Of a DNA stretch of 64,000 nucleotides, positions 17,425-26,419 are shown piece by piece (the stretch's first letter is position 1; every line of letters starts with the position of its first letter). Source of the stretch: Acidobacteriaceae bacterium (GTDB lineage: Bacteria > Acidobacteriota > Terriglobia > Terriglobales > Acidobacteriaceae); assembly GCA_028283625.1 (NCBI GenBank), contig JAPWKG010000007.1, forward strand, positions 124,001-188,000, in the 5' to 3' direction. The notes under the pieces were generated by a model that worked only from the letters and a program-made list of their open reading frames with translations, had not been told where the DNA came from and made no database searches. The position numbers were made by a program, and so were the translations under genes.

Positions 17425-19386
17425 ATGACCTTTACGGAACAGTTCGATGTGTTGGTGGTGGGTGCTGGTCACGCCGGTTGCGAGGCTGCGGCCGCGGCGG
17501 CCCGCATGGGCCTGCGCACGGCGCTGTTCACCCTGAATATGGACCTCATCGCGCAGATGAGCTGCAATCCCGCGATTGGCGGCGTGGCCAAGGGGCACCT
17601 GGTGCGTGAGGTCGATGCGTTGGGTGGCGTGATGGGTGAGGTTGCCGATGCGTGCGGCATCCAGTTCCGTTTGCTGAATACCTCACGCGGACCGGCGGTG
17701 TGGTCTCCGCGCGCGCAGTGCGATAAAGCCTTGTATCGCGTGAAGATGCGCGAAAAGCTGGAGTCGATTCGCAACCTCTTTATCAAGCAGGCCGAGGTCG
17801 TGGACCTGGCCCGCGACGGTCAGCTGGTGCAGGGCGTGGTCTTGCGCGATGGACGTGCCGTGGGGGCGAAGGCCGTTGTGGTCACCACCGGGACGTTCCT
17901 GAACGGATTAATTCACTGCGGCGAGCAGCAGTACACTGCGGGGCGCTCGGGAGAGCCGGCCAGCGTATTGCTGGGCGAGAACCTGAAGAAGCTCGGGCTG
18001 CGGGAGACCCGTTTGAAGACGGGCACGCCGCCGCGTCTGGATGGCCGCACGATCGACTGGGAGCGTTTTGAAGAGCAGCCCGGCGATGCGGACCCGACGC
18101 CGTTCAGCTTCCGCTCGCAGCCGGAAGAGGGCGCTCCCACCTGGCAGCCGCCGCTGCGGCAGATCTCCTGCCACATTGCGACGACCACGCCGGAGACGCT
18201 GCGGCTGATTCGCGAAAACGTGCACCGCTCGCCGATGTACACCGGACAGATTGAGGGCATTGGGCCGCGCTACTGTCCGTCGATCGAGGACAAGATCGTT
18301 CGCTTTCCGGATAAGGCGCAGCACCAGTTCTTTCTGGAGCCAGAGGGGCTCTCCACGCACGAGGTCTACATCAACGGCATGAGCACGAGCCTGCCGATGG
18401 AAGTGCAGGCCGCGATGGTGCACTCGATCCCGGGATTGGAGAACGCAGAGATGCTGCGTCCCGGCTATGCGATCGAGTATGACGCGATTGATCCTACGGA
18501 GCTGGACCGCACGCTGAAGGTCAAGAGCTATGAAGGGCTCTACCTGGCGGGGCAGATCAACGGCACCAGCGGGTATGAAGAAGCGGCCTGCCAGGGCTTG
18601 ATGGCGGGCGTGAACGCTGCGCTGCATGCGCAGGGCGGTGAGCGCAGCTTTACGCTGGATCGCACGGAGGCGTACACCGGCATCCTGATTGATGACCTGA
18701 TCTCGAAGGGCACCGATGAGCCGTACCGCATGTTTACCTCGCGGGCAGAGTTCCGGCTGCATCTGCGCATTGACAACGCCGATGTACGTTTGACGCCGCA
18801 TGGCCGCCAGCTCGGATTGATTGATGAGGCTGCCTGGGCGCAGTTTGAGGCCAAGCAGGAGCGTGCCTCGGCGCTGACCGCGTTGCTGGAGAGTGCCAAG
18901 CTGACGGAGGAAGAGAATGCTCTGCTGGGCGGGGGCTTCAGCAAGGGCGATAAGCTGGCACAGATTCTCAAGCGGCCGGAGATAACGCTGGAAACGCTGC
19001 TGCCGTTGTTGCGCCCGCGTTTGGAAGCGGTTGTGAGCCTGGCTCCCTGGGTGAAGGCCATCGTGGCAGCGGAGGGCCGTTTGCCGGCCTGGGTTCGCAA
19101 TGAAATGAAGACCGTGGAGACGACGATCAAGTTTTCCGGCTATCTGGCCCAGCAGCAGCGCGCAATGGAGCGGCTGCGGCGCGATGAGGCGAGGGAGATT
19201 CCTGCCTGGTTTGAGTACAGCAAGGTGAGCGGCCTGTCGCGTGAGATGGTCGAAAAGTTGACCCGGGTGCGTCCGGCGACGCTGGGGCAGGCGAGCCGCA
19301 TGGCGGGCGTAACCCCTGCAGCTGTATCACTTATCCAGTGCTACCTGGAGATCTGGGGTAAGTCGGGCGAGCAGCGTATCGCGTGA
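17425..19386 (+). CDS. mnmG: tRNA uridine 5-carboxymethylaminomethyl modification enzyme MnmG (GidA)
   Basis: MnmG, with MnmE, installs the cmnm5 group on the wobble uridine of certain tRNAs using FAD, NADH and a folate one-carbon unit. The N-terminal FAD-binding motif is [12 protein letters not shown]. Family signatures are present: the CNPAIGG segment, the TGTFLNG strand, the PPRLDG segment after KTGT, and [10 protein letters not shown] near the middle. The C-terminal helical domain (from ~550) binds MnmE and tRNA. From ATG 17425 the protein is 653 residues, a little over the usual ~630; an upstream in-frame GTG at 17389 would add 12 residues with no homology. mnmE is not in the window. Confidence 0.95.
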   Translation: MTFTEQFDVLVVGAGHAGCEAAAAAARMGLRTALFTLNMDLIAQMSCNPAIGGVAKGHLVREVDALGGVMGEVADACGIQFRLLNTSRGPAVWSPRAQCDKALYRVKMREKLESIRNLFIKQAEVVDLARDGQLVQGVVLRDGRAVGAKAVVVTTGTFLNGLIHCGEQQYTAGRSGEPASVLLGENLKKLGLRETRLKTGTPPRLDGRTIDWERFEEQPGDADPTPFSFRSQPEEGAPTWQPPLRQISCHIATTTPETLRLIRENVHRSPMYTGQIEGIGPRYCPSIEDKIVRFPDKAQHQFFLEPEGLSTHEVYINGMSTSLPMEVQAAMVHSIPGLENAEMLRPGYAIEYDAIDPTELDRTLKVKSYEGLYLAGQINGTSGYEEAACQGLMAGVNAALHAQGGERSFTLDRTEAYTGILIDDLISKGTDEPYRMFTSRAEFRLHLRIDNADVRLTPHGRQLGLIDEAAWAQFEAKQERASALTALLESAKLTEEENALLGGGFSKGDKLAQILKRPEITLETLLPLLRPRLEAVVSLAPWVKAIVAAEGRLPAWVRNEMKTVETTIKFSGYLAQQQRAMERLRRDEAREIPAWFEYSKVSGLSREMVEKLTRVRPATLGQASRMAGVTPAAVSLIQCYLEIWGKSGEQRIA

Positions 19387-19422
19387 GCAGGGGTTACTGA
19401 TCGATCACTCTTCAAGTAGCGC

Positions 19423-20511
19423 TTGAGGGTGGGGTTAACTCTTGTGGTTCCACCCGAAGGCGTTGACTTCGAGGCCCATTCCGGGAACACTGACGGCACT
19501 ATGCTCCTTCATCTGGCTGCTGTCGATGACACCGAACTTTTGCGGATGTTGCCCGAAAGGGCAAAGGCCTCCGGACGCCATGAGCTGACGGACGATCCTG
19601 CCGCGGCGGAGATGATTTTGCTGCTGGGCAGCTTTGGCGGCCATCAGACGGCTCGGCTGCTGGAGCATCCGCTCTACCAGCGGTTTCGGGATAAGGTAGC
19701 GGTTTATACCGACGACGATCACTACCTGCCGCTGGCTCCCGGGGTGTACTGCTCCGCGGCGGTGGATGAAAGCGTGCGTTGCGGCCGGGTGAGCAACTAC
19801 AGCTATGTGACAGCAAATGGGCAGTTTGCCAACCAGTTTGCGGCCGGAGCCAGCGCCGCGGCAGAGAGGACGCTGCTGTTCAGCTTTCAGGGTGGAAGCA
19901 CCTCGCTGCTGCGCAAGAAGCTCTTCAACCTGGACTTTGGCCGTGAGGACGTGTTCATTGAGAACACCTCGGCCTACCGGCACTGGGACGACTCGCAGCA
20001 GGATCGTGCGGAGCGGCAGAGGCGCTACGCGGAGACGCTGGCAAGCTCCAGCTTTGTGCTGTGTCCTCGCGGAGCCGGACGGGGTTCGATCCGGTTCTTT
20101 GAGGTCATGCGGGCAGGGGTCGCTCCGGTGCTGCTCTCCGATGGTTATGCTCTGCCACCCGGGCCGGACTGGGATTCGTTTCTGATCCGTGTGGCGGAGA
20201 AAGAGATGAAAGATCTGCCGAAGATTCTGGAGCCGCTTAAGGGCTCGGCGATTGAGCGGGGATGTCTGGCGCGAGCGGCGTGGGAGGAGTACTTTGCGCC
20301 GGAGGTGGAGTTCGATCTGATTGTGGAGCGGGCGTGGTCTGCACTGAATCACGCTCCGCCGCTGGAAGAGCATTTCCGCCGTCAGCAGCAGAGCATGATC
20401 GCTGCTGCAGCGCGGAAGGAAAAGATGCGTGCAGCGGCGAAGTCTGTGGTGTTGTGGGGGTTGAAGACGTTGCGGTTGAAGAATCCCTACCAGATGAATC
20501 GCTCGTCGTAA
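19423..20511 (+). CDS. exostosin-like (GT47) glycosyltransferase
   Basis: The ~360-residue protein has the exostosin-family C-terminal pattern: CPRGAGRGSIRFFEVMRAGVAPVLLSDGYALPP, where Arg, Glu and the GxxPV turn form the nucleotide-sugar site, then a helical tail. The N-terminal half has the GLTLVVPP strand expected of a GT-B Rossmann domain. Sugar donor and acceptor cannot be read. The start is uncertain: TTG 19423 gives a natural N-terminus but has no clear ribosome site; GTG 19444 lies nine bases after GGGTGGGG; ATG 19501 is possible. It follows mnmG by 36 bases and ends at a strong terminator. Confidence 0.75.
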   Translation: MRVGLTLVVPPEGVDFEAHSGNTDGTMLLHLAAVDDTELLRMLPERAKASGRHELTDDPAAAEMILLLGSFGGHQTARLLEHPLYQRFRDKVAVYTDDDHYLPLAPGVYCSAAVDESVRCGRVSNYSYVTANGQFANQFAAGASAAAERTLLFSFQGGSTSLLRKKLFNLDFGREDVFIENTSAYRHWDDSQQDRAERQRRYAETLASSSFVLCPRGAGRGSIRFFEVMRAGVAPVLLSDGYALPPGPDWDSFLIRVAEKEMKDLPKILEPLKGSAIERGCLARAAWEEYFAPEVEFDLIVERAWSALNHAPPLEEHFRRQQQSMIAAAARKEKMRAAAKSVVLWGLKTLRLKNPYQMNRSS

Positions 20512-20512
20512 G

Positions 20513-20558
20513 AAAACATCTGTGGCCTGCGAGACATCTCGCAGGCCACAGATGTTTT
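20513..20558. terminator. 22-bp perfect inverted repeat, bidirectional terminator
   Basis: Arms 20513-20534 and 20537-20558 are exact reverse complements with two central bases, and A-run and T-run flanks. It separates the converging glycosyltransferase and phospholipase D-like genes. Confidence 0.8.
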
Positions 20559-20576
20559 TAAAAGCGCGCTGAACGC

Positions 20577-21560
20577 TTAGGAGGTCGGCACCCAGACGGT
20601 GGAGTTAGCGTAATCCGTAAGCAGCACGCCGTTAAATTTGGTAACCAGCGCGGAGGTTTTCATGATGAGGCCGAGCTCGCGATTTTCTTTGAGCGATGCG
20701 GTGGAGTAGTTCTCCGAGCCGCAGAAGACCTTCTGGTCTCCGCTATAACCCGCGTCGGCGATGGTGACCTTGGCGTGGATGTAGAGCGTGGAGCTATTGT
20801 CTTTGAAGACGTGTACGTTGACGCCGGCGGCTGCGAGCGCGTTGAACTCGGTGGCGTAGTGGTTATCGTCATTGGTCATGATGAGCTTGACGACGACGCC
20901 GCGCTGGGCTGCGGCCTCCAAAGCTTTGACCACATCGGAGGCTGAGATCTCCTCCGATTCCACGGTCAGGGTGTAGGTTGCGCCGTTGATGAGCGCGAGC
21001 AGGTCGGCATCCGAGTCGGTCGGCGACCAGATCAGCGAATAGGCGGTGCTAGGCGTCACGGTGGCGTCGACGAAGTCTTTGTTGAAGGTGGCCTCGACTG
21101 CGGAGACGTTGCTGGAATTGGTGTCGAGCACGGCGAAGTCACGGCCGTTGGCATAGTACTGGCTGGTCAGGTTGGCGCTCAGGATGAGCGTCTTGGTTTT
21201 GTCGACGGTAATGGTCTTCTGGTGCGTGGCGTGATAGGTGGTGTTGGCCCAGTGCACCTGTACGCCGCCTGCGGTCAGCGTGTTGTAGGCTGCGGTGTTT
21301 TTGGTCTGCTCGAGGTTCTGGTCGAGGATGACGCGGACGACGACTCCTTTTTGGGCGAGTGCGACGAGGTCGGCCTCGGCGGTGGTGTCGACGAGCTCAT
21401 ACATGGTCATGTCGAGCGTTTTGGTAGCGGAGTTGATGAAGTCGTAGACGGGTTGGAAGCCGTCGTCAGGGAAGGTATAGACGGTCTGTGCAGAGAGCGT
21501 CGTGGCCACGGACAGAACAAAGGCAAACAGCAAGGCGATGCGCGAAGAAATTCGTTTCAC
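20577..21560 (-). CDS. secreted phospholipase D-like protein with two HKD motifs
   Basis: A hydrophobic signal peptide (~5-25, ending ATTLSAQ) is followed by two PLD repeats. The first catalytic motif is HQKTITVDKTKTLILSANLT and the second HAKVTIADAGYSGDQ followed by FCGSENYS; both keep His, Lys and Asp of HxKxxxxD and a downstream Asn. The family uses a phospho-histidine intermediate to cleave phosphodiesters in lipids or nucleic acids; export suggests an extracytoplasmic phospholipase or nuclease, not distinguishable here. GTG 21560 is chosen (327 residues) because AGAGGA lies just upstream; the ATG at 21587 would place nine residues before the signal peptide. It is divergent from the VWFA gene. 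Confidence 0.85.
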   Translation of the reverse strand: MKRISSRIALLFAFVLSVATTLSAQTVYTFPDDGFQPVYDFINSATKTLDMTMYELVDTTAEADLVALAQKGVVVRVILDQNLEQTKNTAAYNTLTAGGVQVHWANTTYHATHQKTITVDKTKTLILSANLTSQYYANGRDFAVLDTNSSNVSAVEATFNKDFVDATVTPSTAYSLIWSPTDSDADLLALINGATYTLTVESEEISASDVVKALEAAAQRGVVVKLIMTNDDNHYATEFNALAAAGVNVHVFKDNSSTLYIHAKVTIADAGYSGDQKVFCGSENYSTASLKENRELGLIMKTSALVTKFNGVLLTDYANSTVWVPTS

Positions 21561-21697
21561 CGTGATTCCTCTAGTTGAATTTTGCAAACGGTGTTGCTTG
21601 GGGAATGGAGCTGAGGGTATTGGAGCGAGCGTTTGAAGTCGAGAGAACTTTCGTAGGGGGCGTTGTGTGGCCCAAAGTAAGGGCTAGACTCATAGGC

Positions 21698-22798
21698 ATG
21701 AAGCGCATGGGCTTGGGTCTGGCGGCGGTATGGTTCTGGTCAATGACGGCGGGCGCGCAGCAGGGGGCTCCGGTGAGCTCTGCACAGACGCCGTCGCAGC
21801 AGGCGGGCACTCAGGAGGTTCCGCCGTCGCTGGTGGTGCAATCCAGCATCGTGTTCGTGCCGACAACGGTGCAGATGAAAGATGGGCAGGTGCTCTACGG
21901 GCTCAAGGCGAACCAGTTTGTTGTGGAGGCCGATGGCGTACCGCAGCAGGCGACGCTGGATACGAGCGAGGAGATCCGTCCTATCGCGATGGCCGTCGTT
22001 GTGCAGTGCTCGCGCGCGTATGCCTTTGAGTATCCGAAGATGGCTGGTGTTGCGACGATGGTGGAGGCGATGCTTGGCGGAGGGCCGTCGCAGGTTGCCG
22101 TGATGGACTTTGGTTCCGAACCGGAGCTGATTACGAACTTCACGACGAACGCGACACGTCGTGAGCGTGCGCTGAACAGCATTACACCGTGCGATGACGA
22201 CCCGAAGGCGGCTATCTATGACGCGGTCGATGCGGCGAACAAGCTGTTTGAGCGTATGGACCCGAAGGGGCGTCATGTGATTCTGCTGCTGAGCGAGACG
22301 CGCGATCACGGCTCGAAGACCAAGCCGCAGGATACGATTCGCGCGTTGGGCAAGACGGACACGATCGTCTACTCGCTGGCCTATTCGCCGATGCGCGATC
22401 AGATGAAGGAAGATCTGAAGTCTTCCGATGGCATGGCGGGTGGTGTGATCGGCTTGATCGGCGCAGCGGTGCAGGCCCTGCGCAAGAACGTTGCCAAGGA
22501 ATTTGCGCGCGAGAGCGGCGGAGAGTATCTGAACTTCGGCACGCAGAACAAGTTCGATATGAACCTGAACGGTCTGGCCAATCGGGTGGATAACTACTAC
22601 CTGCTGAGCTTCCATCCGCATTTTGCGGCGGGGCAGGGTGAGCCGGGAGCCTACCACCGTATTACGGTGCGGATTCCGGAGTATCCGTCGGCGCAGATTC
22701 ATCATCGTGAGTCGTACTGGTTTGATGTGCCGGGGCAGAGCGCAACGGAGGGGGATGCGCCGGCGCAGGGCAATGAGGGGAAGCCGGAGACACACTAG
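21698..22798 (+). CDS. secreted VWFA-related domain protein (acidobacterial type)
   Basis: This 366-residue protein has a signal peptide (MKRMGLGLAAVWFWSMTAGAQ) and one von Willebrand factor A-like domain of the kind expanded in Acidobacteria (VWFA-related, as in TIGR03436). It opens with VVQSSIVFVPTTVQMKDGQVLYGL, then AMAVVVQCS at the metal-site strand, VAVMDFGSEPELITNFTT in the middle and GRHVILLLSETRDHGSK later. The canonical DxSxS metal site is replaced by Gln-Cys-Ser here, so metal binding is doubtful. A protein-binding role at the cell envelope is inferred. The longer ORF from 21575 covers the divergent promoter region and is not preferred. The C-terminus is Pro/Gly/Glu-rich. Confidence 0.75.
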   Translation: MKRMGLGLAAVWFWSMTAGAQQGAPVSSAQTPSQQAGTQEVPPSLVVQSSIVFVPTTVQMKDGQVLYGLKANQFVVEADGVPQQATLDTSEEIRPIAMAVVVQCSRAYAFEYPKMAGVATMVEAMLGGGPSQVAVMDFGSEPELITNFTTNATRRERALNSITPCDDDPKAAIYDAVDAANKLFERMDPKGRHVILLLSETRDHGSKTKPQDTIRALGKTDTIVYSLAYSPMRDQMKEDLKSSDGMAGGVIGLIGAAVQALRKNVAKEFARESGGEYLNFGTQNKFDMNLNGLANRVDNYYLLSFHPHFAAGQGEPGAYHRITVRIPEYPSAQIHHRESYWFDVPGQSATEGDAPAQGNEGKPETH

Positions 22799-22876
22799 CA
22801 GGACAGGTGTGTGTCGCGACAGGGGCTGTGTGGAGAACCAACGGAAGCCAGCGCACTCCGCATCAGAACGTCTGAA

Positions 22877-22914
22877 GCCGTGAGCTGCTGTGAGGAATCG
22901 CAGCAGCTCACGGC
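22877..22914. repeat. 14-bp perfect hairpin between VWFA and downstream gene
   Basis: Arms 22877-22890 and 22901-22914 are exact reverse complements around a 10-base loop. There is no T-run, so it may be a factor-dependent terminator or mRNA stabiliser rather than an intrinsic terminator. Confidence 0.5.
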
Positions 22915-22972
22915 GCAATCAAGTACGACAGCCGGCCCATCCGGCTTGGTCGCTGGAAGGGCAAAAGCGGGT

Positions 22973-23497
22973 ATGCGGAAGCGTTGGTGGTTGTTGGCTG
23001 GTTTGCTGGTGGGGGTAGGGGCTGCGAGTCGTGCGGAACCGCTGCCATCCCAGCTGGAAGGCTCGTGGCGCGTGACTCGCATTCTGGCAATGAACAAGGG
23101 TGCCTGCTGGACGCGCGAGCAGGCGGCGCCGATGGTTGGCTCGGTGCTGAGCTATCACGCGAGTTCGATGCGTTGGCGAGGCGGCGAGGTGGAGGTCGAA
23201 GAGATCGACACGCGTGATGTTTCCGCGCAGGAGTTCACGCAGGAAGCCAATGGGTCTAACACGTTCGCCCAGCTGGGCATCCATACCGCCAAGGTGCTAG
23301 AGGTGGATATGCAGCACGAAGATATGGACATTACCGGGGCGACGACGGAGGTTCCGGGAGACAGCGTGCTGATGGCCGGGCCGGGCCGCATTGTGGTCAG
23401 CGCGTGCGGTGTGTACTTTGAGGCGCGCAGAACCGGTACCGCAGTGGCATCGTCTGCGCCTGCTGGTACGGCCGCGGAGACCACCGCGCGGCCGTAA
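22973..23497 (+). CDS. small secreted protein of unknown function
   Basis: This is a 174-residue protein with a signal peptide (MRKRWWLLAGLLVGVGAASRA) followed by a compact domain that opens LEGSWRVTRILAM and contains two Cys (one after NKGA, one in VVSACGVYF) that could form a disulfide. The LEGSW opening and beta-rich pattern resemble lipocalin-like or META-like barrels, but I cannot assign a family. The C-terminus is an Ala/Thr-rich tail. ATG 22973 is used; an earlier ATG at 22811 would place 54 residues, including the hairpin at 22877-22914, before the signal peptide. It converges on the DoxX gene with a gap of only five bases. Confidence 0.55.
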   Translation: MRKRWWLLAGLLVGVGAASRAEPLPSQLEGSWRVTRILAMNKGACWTREQAAPMVGSVLSYHASSMRWRGGEVEVEEIDTRDVSAQEFTQEANGSNTFAQLGIHTAKVLEVDMQHEDMDITGATTEVPGDSVLMAGPGRIVVSACGVYFEARRTGTAVASSAPAGTAAETTARP

Positions 23498-23502
23498 AGT
23501 GG

Positions 23503-23904
23503 TTAGAGCGTGGGGCTTTGGTTCGTGCTGAGAATGCCCGAGAAGCTGCCGCGATAAGCGTAGAGCAACACCAACTCGAGCAGCGCGCAGAGTGCTCCCG
23601 GAGCGATGCCGTGTCCGCCGGTGAGCAACAGGTGGAAGAGCAGAATGTTCACGGTGATGGGGCAGAGAAGGCAGAGCCCCAGCGGCAGCGTTCCGCCGGC
23701 GAGCACAAGCAGGCCACCCAGTACCTGTCCCGCGCCCACGGCCTTCATCCAGCCGGAACCGATCATGGAGGCAAAGTACTTGCCCACGAGCGTGTCAGCG
23801 GCAGGCTCCGGCCCGGTGGACAGAAACGGATGAAGAATATTGGCGCCGAAGAAGAGGAAGGCGAGGCCGAGAACAATACGGCAGAGCAGCGCGATGGCTT
23901 TCAT
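23503..23904 (-). CDS. DoxX-like family membrane protein
   Basis: This 133-residue integral membrane protein has about four hydrophobic segments (~3-22, 55-72, 76-95, 102-118). The opening ALLCRIVLGLAFLFFGANILHPF matches the DoxX family start, and VGAGQVLGGLLVLAG the second helix. DoxX proteins are associated with quinone or thiol redox chemistry; the specific role here is unknown. The start is fixed by AGGAG eight bases before the ATG. A much longer ORF in the same frame (to 24678) is the antisense shadow of the SDR gene. Confidence 0.75.
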   Translation of the reverse strand: MKAIALLCRIVLGLAFLFFGANILHPFLSTGPEPAADTLVGKYFASMIGSGWMKAVGAGQVLGGLLVLAGGTLPLGLCLLCPITVNILLFHLLLTGGHGIAPGALCALLELVLLYAYRGSFSGILSTNQSPTL

Positions 23905-24036
23905 GGGAAGAGCTCCTGCAGGGCTGTGGATGGCTCTGAAACGTTGTGGAAGTTGTGGATTGTTCTTGAGGCAGCGTAGCAGAGGCGGCACCGGTTTTGC
24001 CGCAAGCAAGCCCTTTGCGGTCACAATAAAGACACC

Positions 24037-24978
24037 ATGGGTTTTGAACAGAGCGGTGTTTCTCTTTCTCTCGAAGGCAAGGTAGCGCTGGTTACGGGTG
24101 GTTCGCGGGGTATTGGCGCGGCAACGGTCCGGCTGTTTCGCAAGGCAGGAGCGCGTGTGGTCTTCAGCTATCGCACGCGCACGCAGGAGGCCGAGGCGCT
24201 GGTAGCCGAGTGCGGCGGCGAGGCGCTTTGCCGCGCCGTGCAGCAGGACCTGGCCAGTGCGGAAGATGGTCAGCAACTGGTAGCGCAGGCCGTGAGCGTG
24301 TTTGGCCGCGTGGATGCTCTCGTGGTCAACCACGGGGTATGGCCGCCGCACGACCAGCCGATTGGCAGCATGAGCGCAACGCAATGGCGCTCTACGCTGG
24401 GCATTAATCTCGACAGTGTTTTTGGGCTGGTACAGGCCGCGAGCGCCCACATGCTGGCGCGCGACTCTGCTGCGCCTGAAGGCTTTGAGGGAGATCCGAC
24501 GACCTTGGCCGGGGAGCAGCGCTTCGGCGCCGGGGCTGCGGAGGATCGTGCCGGGGCCGAGGAGCTTCTGGAAGAGGTGGTGTACAGCGAGCGCGTGGTT
24601 TGGCCGGCGCGCAGCCGCGTAAAGGGGCACATCGTGCTGGTGGCCTCGACTGCGGCGCAGCGCGGCGAAGCGTTCCATGCCGATTATGCGGCGTCGAAGG
24701 GGGCTCTGCTTTCCCTGACCAAGAGTTTGTCGAGTGAGCTTGCTCCACAGGGGATTCTGGCGAACTGTGTGGCGCCGGGCTGGGTGGAAACCGAGATGTC
24801 GGCTGGAACCCTAAGCGATCCGGTCGCGTCCAAGAAAGCGCTGGGGTTGATTCCTCTTGGCCGCGCGGCTTCGGTAGAGGAGATCGCTGGCCCGATTCTC
24901 TTTCTGTGCACGCCGTGGGCGGGCTTCGTCTCGGGAGAAGTTTTCAACGTAAACGGCGGCGCGGTGCTGGTGGGGTAA
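24037..24978 (+). CDS. short-chain dehydrogenase/reductase with internal insertion
   Basis: This is a classical SDR. Residues 20-27 are the cofactor motif TGGSRGIG, ~98-100 the NHG structural motif, and the catalytic Ser204, Tyr217 and Lys221 are in place (VASTAAQ, DYAASKGAL). NAD(P)-dependent oxidoreduction is expected; FabG-like 3-oxoacyl-ACP reductases are the nearest recognisable type but the substrate is open. At 313 residues it is ~60 longer than usual because of an acidic/Ala-rich insert (~142-195) between the fourth helix and the strand carrying the catalytic Ser. It is divergent from doxX and heads the rightward run leading into fabZ-lpxA. Confidence 0.85.
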   Translation: MGFEQSGVSLSLEGKVALVTGGSRGIGAATVRLFRKAGARVVFSYRTRTQEAEALVAECGGEALCRAVQQDLASAEDGQQLVAQAVSVFGRVDALVVNHGVWPPHDQPIGSMSATQWRSTLGINLDSVFGLVQAASAHMLARDSAAPEGFEGDPTTLAGEQRFGAGAAEDRAGAEELLEEVVYSERVVWPARSRVKGHIVLVASTAAQRGEAFHADYAASKGALLSLTKSLSSELAPQGILANCVAPGWVETEMSAGTLSDPVASKKALGLIPLGRAASVEEIAGPILFLCTPWAGFVSGEVFNVNGGAVLVG

Positions 24979-24989
24979 AGGAAGAACGC

Positions 24990-25823
24990 ATGAAGCGATG
25001 GTTGCTGGCAGGGGTGCTGTTGTTGACGCCGATGGTGGGGTGGGCGCAGGCTTCCGCGCTGCCCAGCGCTACGCCTCATCCTCCGGATCAGAGCGGAGAT
25101 CGCGGCCGCAAGCTGTTGGAGGAGATGGTGACGGCTCTGGGCGGCGAGACATGGCTGCATCGCACCACCTGGATGGAGTACGGCAAGGGGGCGTCGTTTT
25201 ATAAGGGGCAGCCGAACCCTTATGTCTCGGATTTTGAGGAGTACTTCCGTCTGGCACCCTACGGCCAGCGCGTGGTGATTGTTTCCAAGCAGGGCGTGTT
25301 TATCCCGACCAGCAAGCGCGACGTCGCCGAGGTGTGGACGCCGACGGACGGCTACGAGGTAACGTATCGCGGTAAAAAAGCGCTGCCGCAGAAGGATGTG
25401 GACTCCTACCGCCGCAACCGGGCTCATTCTCTGGAGACCGTGGTGAGCGATTGGCTGAAGCAGCCGGGCATCATGATCACCTATGACGGCACGGATATGG
25501 TGGAGCGTCATCTGGCGGACAAGGTAACGCTGCTCACGGCCAGTAACGATGCCGTTTCGGTGTATCTGGATGAGCGAACCCATCTTCCCCTGAGCCGTTC
25601 GTTTCAGTACCGCAACGAGACATATCGCGACTTCGATACGGACGTGGAGCAGTATGACGACTGGCATGTGATTCAGGGCATTGCGACGCCGATGACCGTG
25701 ACGCGATTGCTCAACGGGGATGTGGTGGCGCAGCGCTTCATCACGAAGGTGGAGTACACCGTGCAGCTTGCGCCGGATCTCTTTGATCCTGATCGGCCGT
25801 TGGAGAAAAAAGCCAAGAAGTAG
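24990..25823 (+). CDS. secreted protein, possibly LolA/outer-membrane-lipoprotein-sorting-like
   Basis: This 277-residue protein has a clear signal peptide (MKRWLLAGVLLLTPMVGWAQ). The mature part begins with a helix RKLLEEMVTALGGETWL and then alternates strands; the pattern (helix, then ETxYRDF and TxVEYTVQLAPDLFDP near the end) resembles acidobacterial relatives of outer-membrane lipoprotein-sorting proteins, which fold as an unclosed beta-barrel around a helix. This is a structural guess only. The AAAGGAAGAA ribosome site precedes the ATG, 12 bases after the SDR stop. The next gene, fabZ, starts 66 bases downstream. Confidence 0.6.
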   Translation: MKRWLLAGVLLLTPMVGWAQASALPSATPHPPDQSGDRGRKLLEEMVTALGGETWLHRTTWMEYGKGASFYKGQPNPYVSDFEEYFRLAPYGQRVVIVSKQGVFIPTSKRDVAEVWTPTDGYEVTYRGKKALPQKDVDSYRRNRAHSLETVVSDWLKQPGIMITYDGTDMVERHLADKVTLLTASNDAVSVYLDERTHLPLSRSFQYRNETYRDFDTDVEQYDDWHVIQGIATPMTVTRLLNGDVVAQRFITKVEYTVQLAPDLFDPDRPLEKKAKK

Positions 25824-25888
25824 TGTGTCGCGTGCGCGCGGTGCGGGTTCGGAGCCGGGGCCGCTGCCCTGATATCCTGACCCACGAG

Positions 25889-26419
25889 ATGAGTGAGCAA
25901 ACCCCGGACGTTTCGGTCCCCCAGCAACCCGCCGCCAAGACCACGATGGACATCGTCGAGATTATGTCCATTCTTCCGCACCGCTATCCGTTCCTGCTGA
26001 TTGATCGCGTAGTGGAGATGGAGCGCAAGCAGCGCGTCGTCGCAATCAAGAATGTGACGATGAACGAGCCGCACTTTACCGGGCATTTCCCTGATTACCC
26101 GATTATGCCGGGTGTGCTGCAGATCGAAGCCATGGCGCAGGCCGGTGGCGCGCTGCTGCTGACCGAGATTCCCGACCGGGAGAACAAGCTGATGGTCTTC
26201 ACCGGAATCGAAGAGGCGAAGTTCCGCCGCCCTGTCACTCCGGGGGACCAGCTGCGCATCGAAGTTACGGTCGTGAACTGGCGTTCTCGTGCTGTAAAGA
26301 TGGCGGGCGTGATTACGGTGGATGGTAAGCCGGTTTCTGAGGCAACGATCTCCTGCCAGTTGGTGCCGCGCGCACGCAAGCCGGCCGCGGAGACCGAGCC
26401 TGCGAAGGAAGCACAGTGA
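25889..26419 (+). CDS. fabZ: 3-hydroxyacyl-ACP dehydratase
   Basis: FabZ removes water from (3R)-hydroxyacyl-ACP in fatty acid elongation. The single hot-dog fold is marked by the N-terminal ILPHRYPFLLIDRV and the active site FTGHFPDYPIMPGVLQIEAMAQ, with catalytic His66 and Glu80. At 176 residues it has ~20 additional N-terminal and ~18 C-terminal Pro/Ala/Glu-rich residues. Its stop overlaps the lpxA GTG by four bases, so the two are coupled; FabZ and LpxA compete for the same 3-hydroxyacyl-ACP pool, which explains the pairing. Confidence 0.95.
   Translation: MSEQTPDVSVPQQPAAKTTMDIVEIMSILPHRYPFLLIDRVVEMERKQRVVAIKNVTMNEPHFTGHFPDYPIMPGVLQIEAMAQAGGALLLTEIPDRENKLMVFTGIEEAKFRRPVTPGDQLRIEVTVVNWRSRAVKMAGVITVDGKPVSEATISCQLVPRARKPAAETEPAKEAQ

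Noticed and set aside
20085-20105. GGTTCGATCC resembling a tRNA T-arm
   Set aside because: It is in frame within the glycosyltransferase (RGSIRFFE) and there is no acceptor or anticodon arm around it.
21575-21697. upstream extension of the VWFA protein
   Set aside because: It covers the divergent promoter region and the signal peptide starts at 21698.
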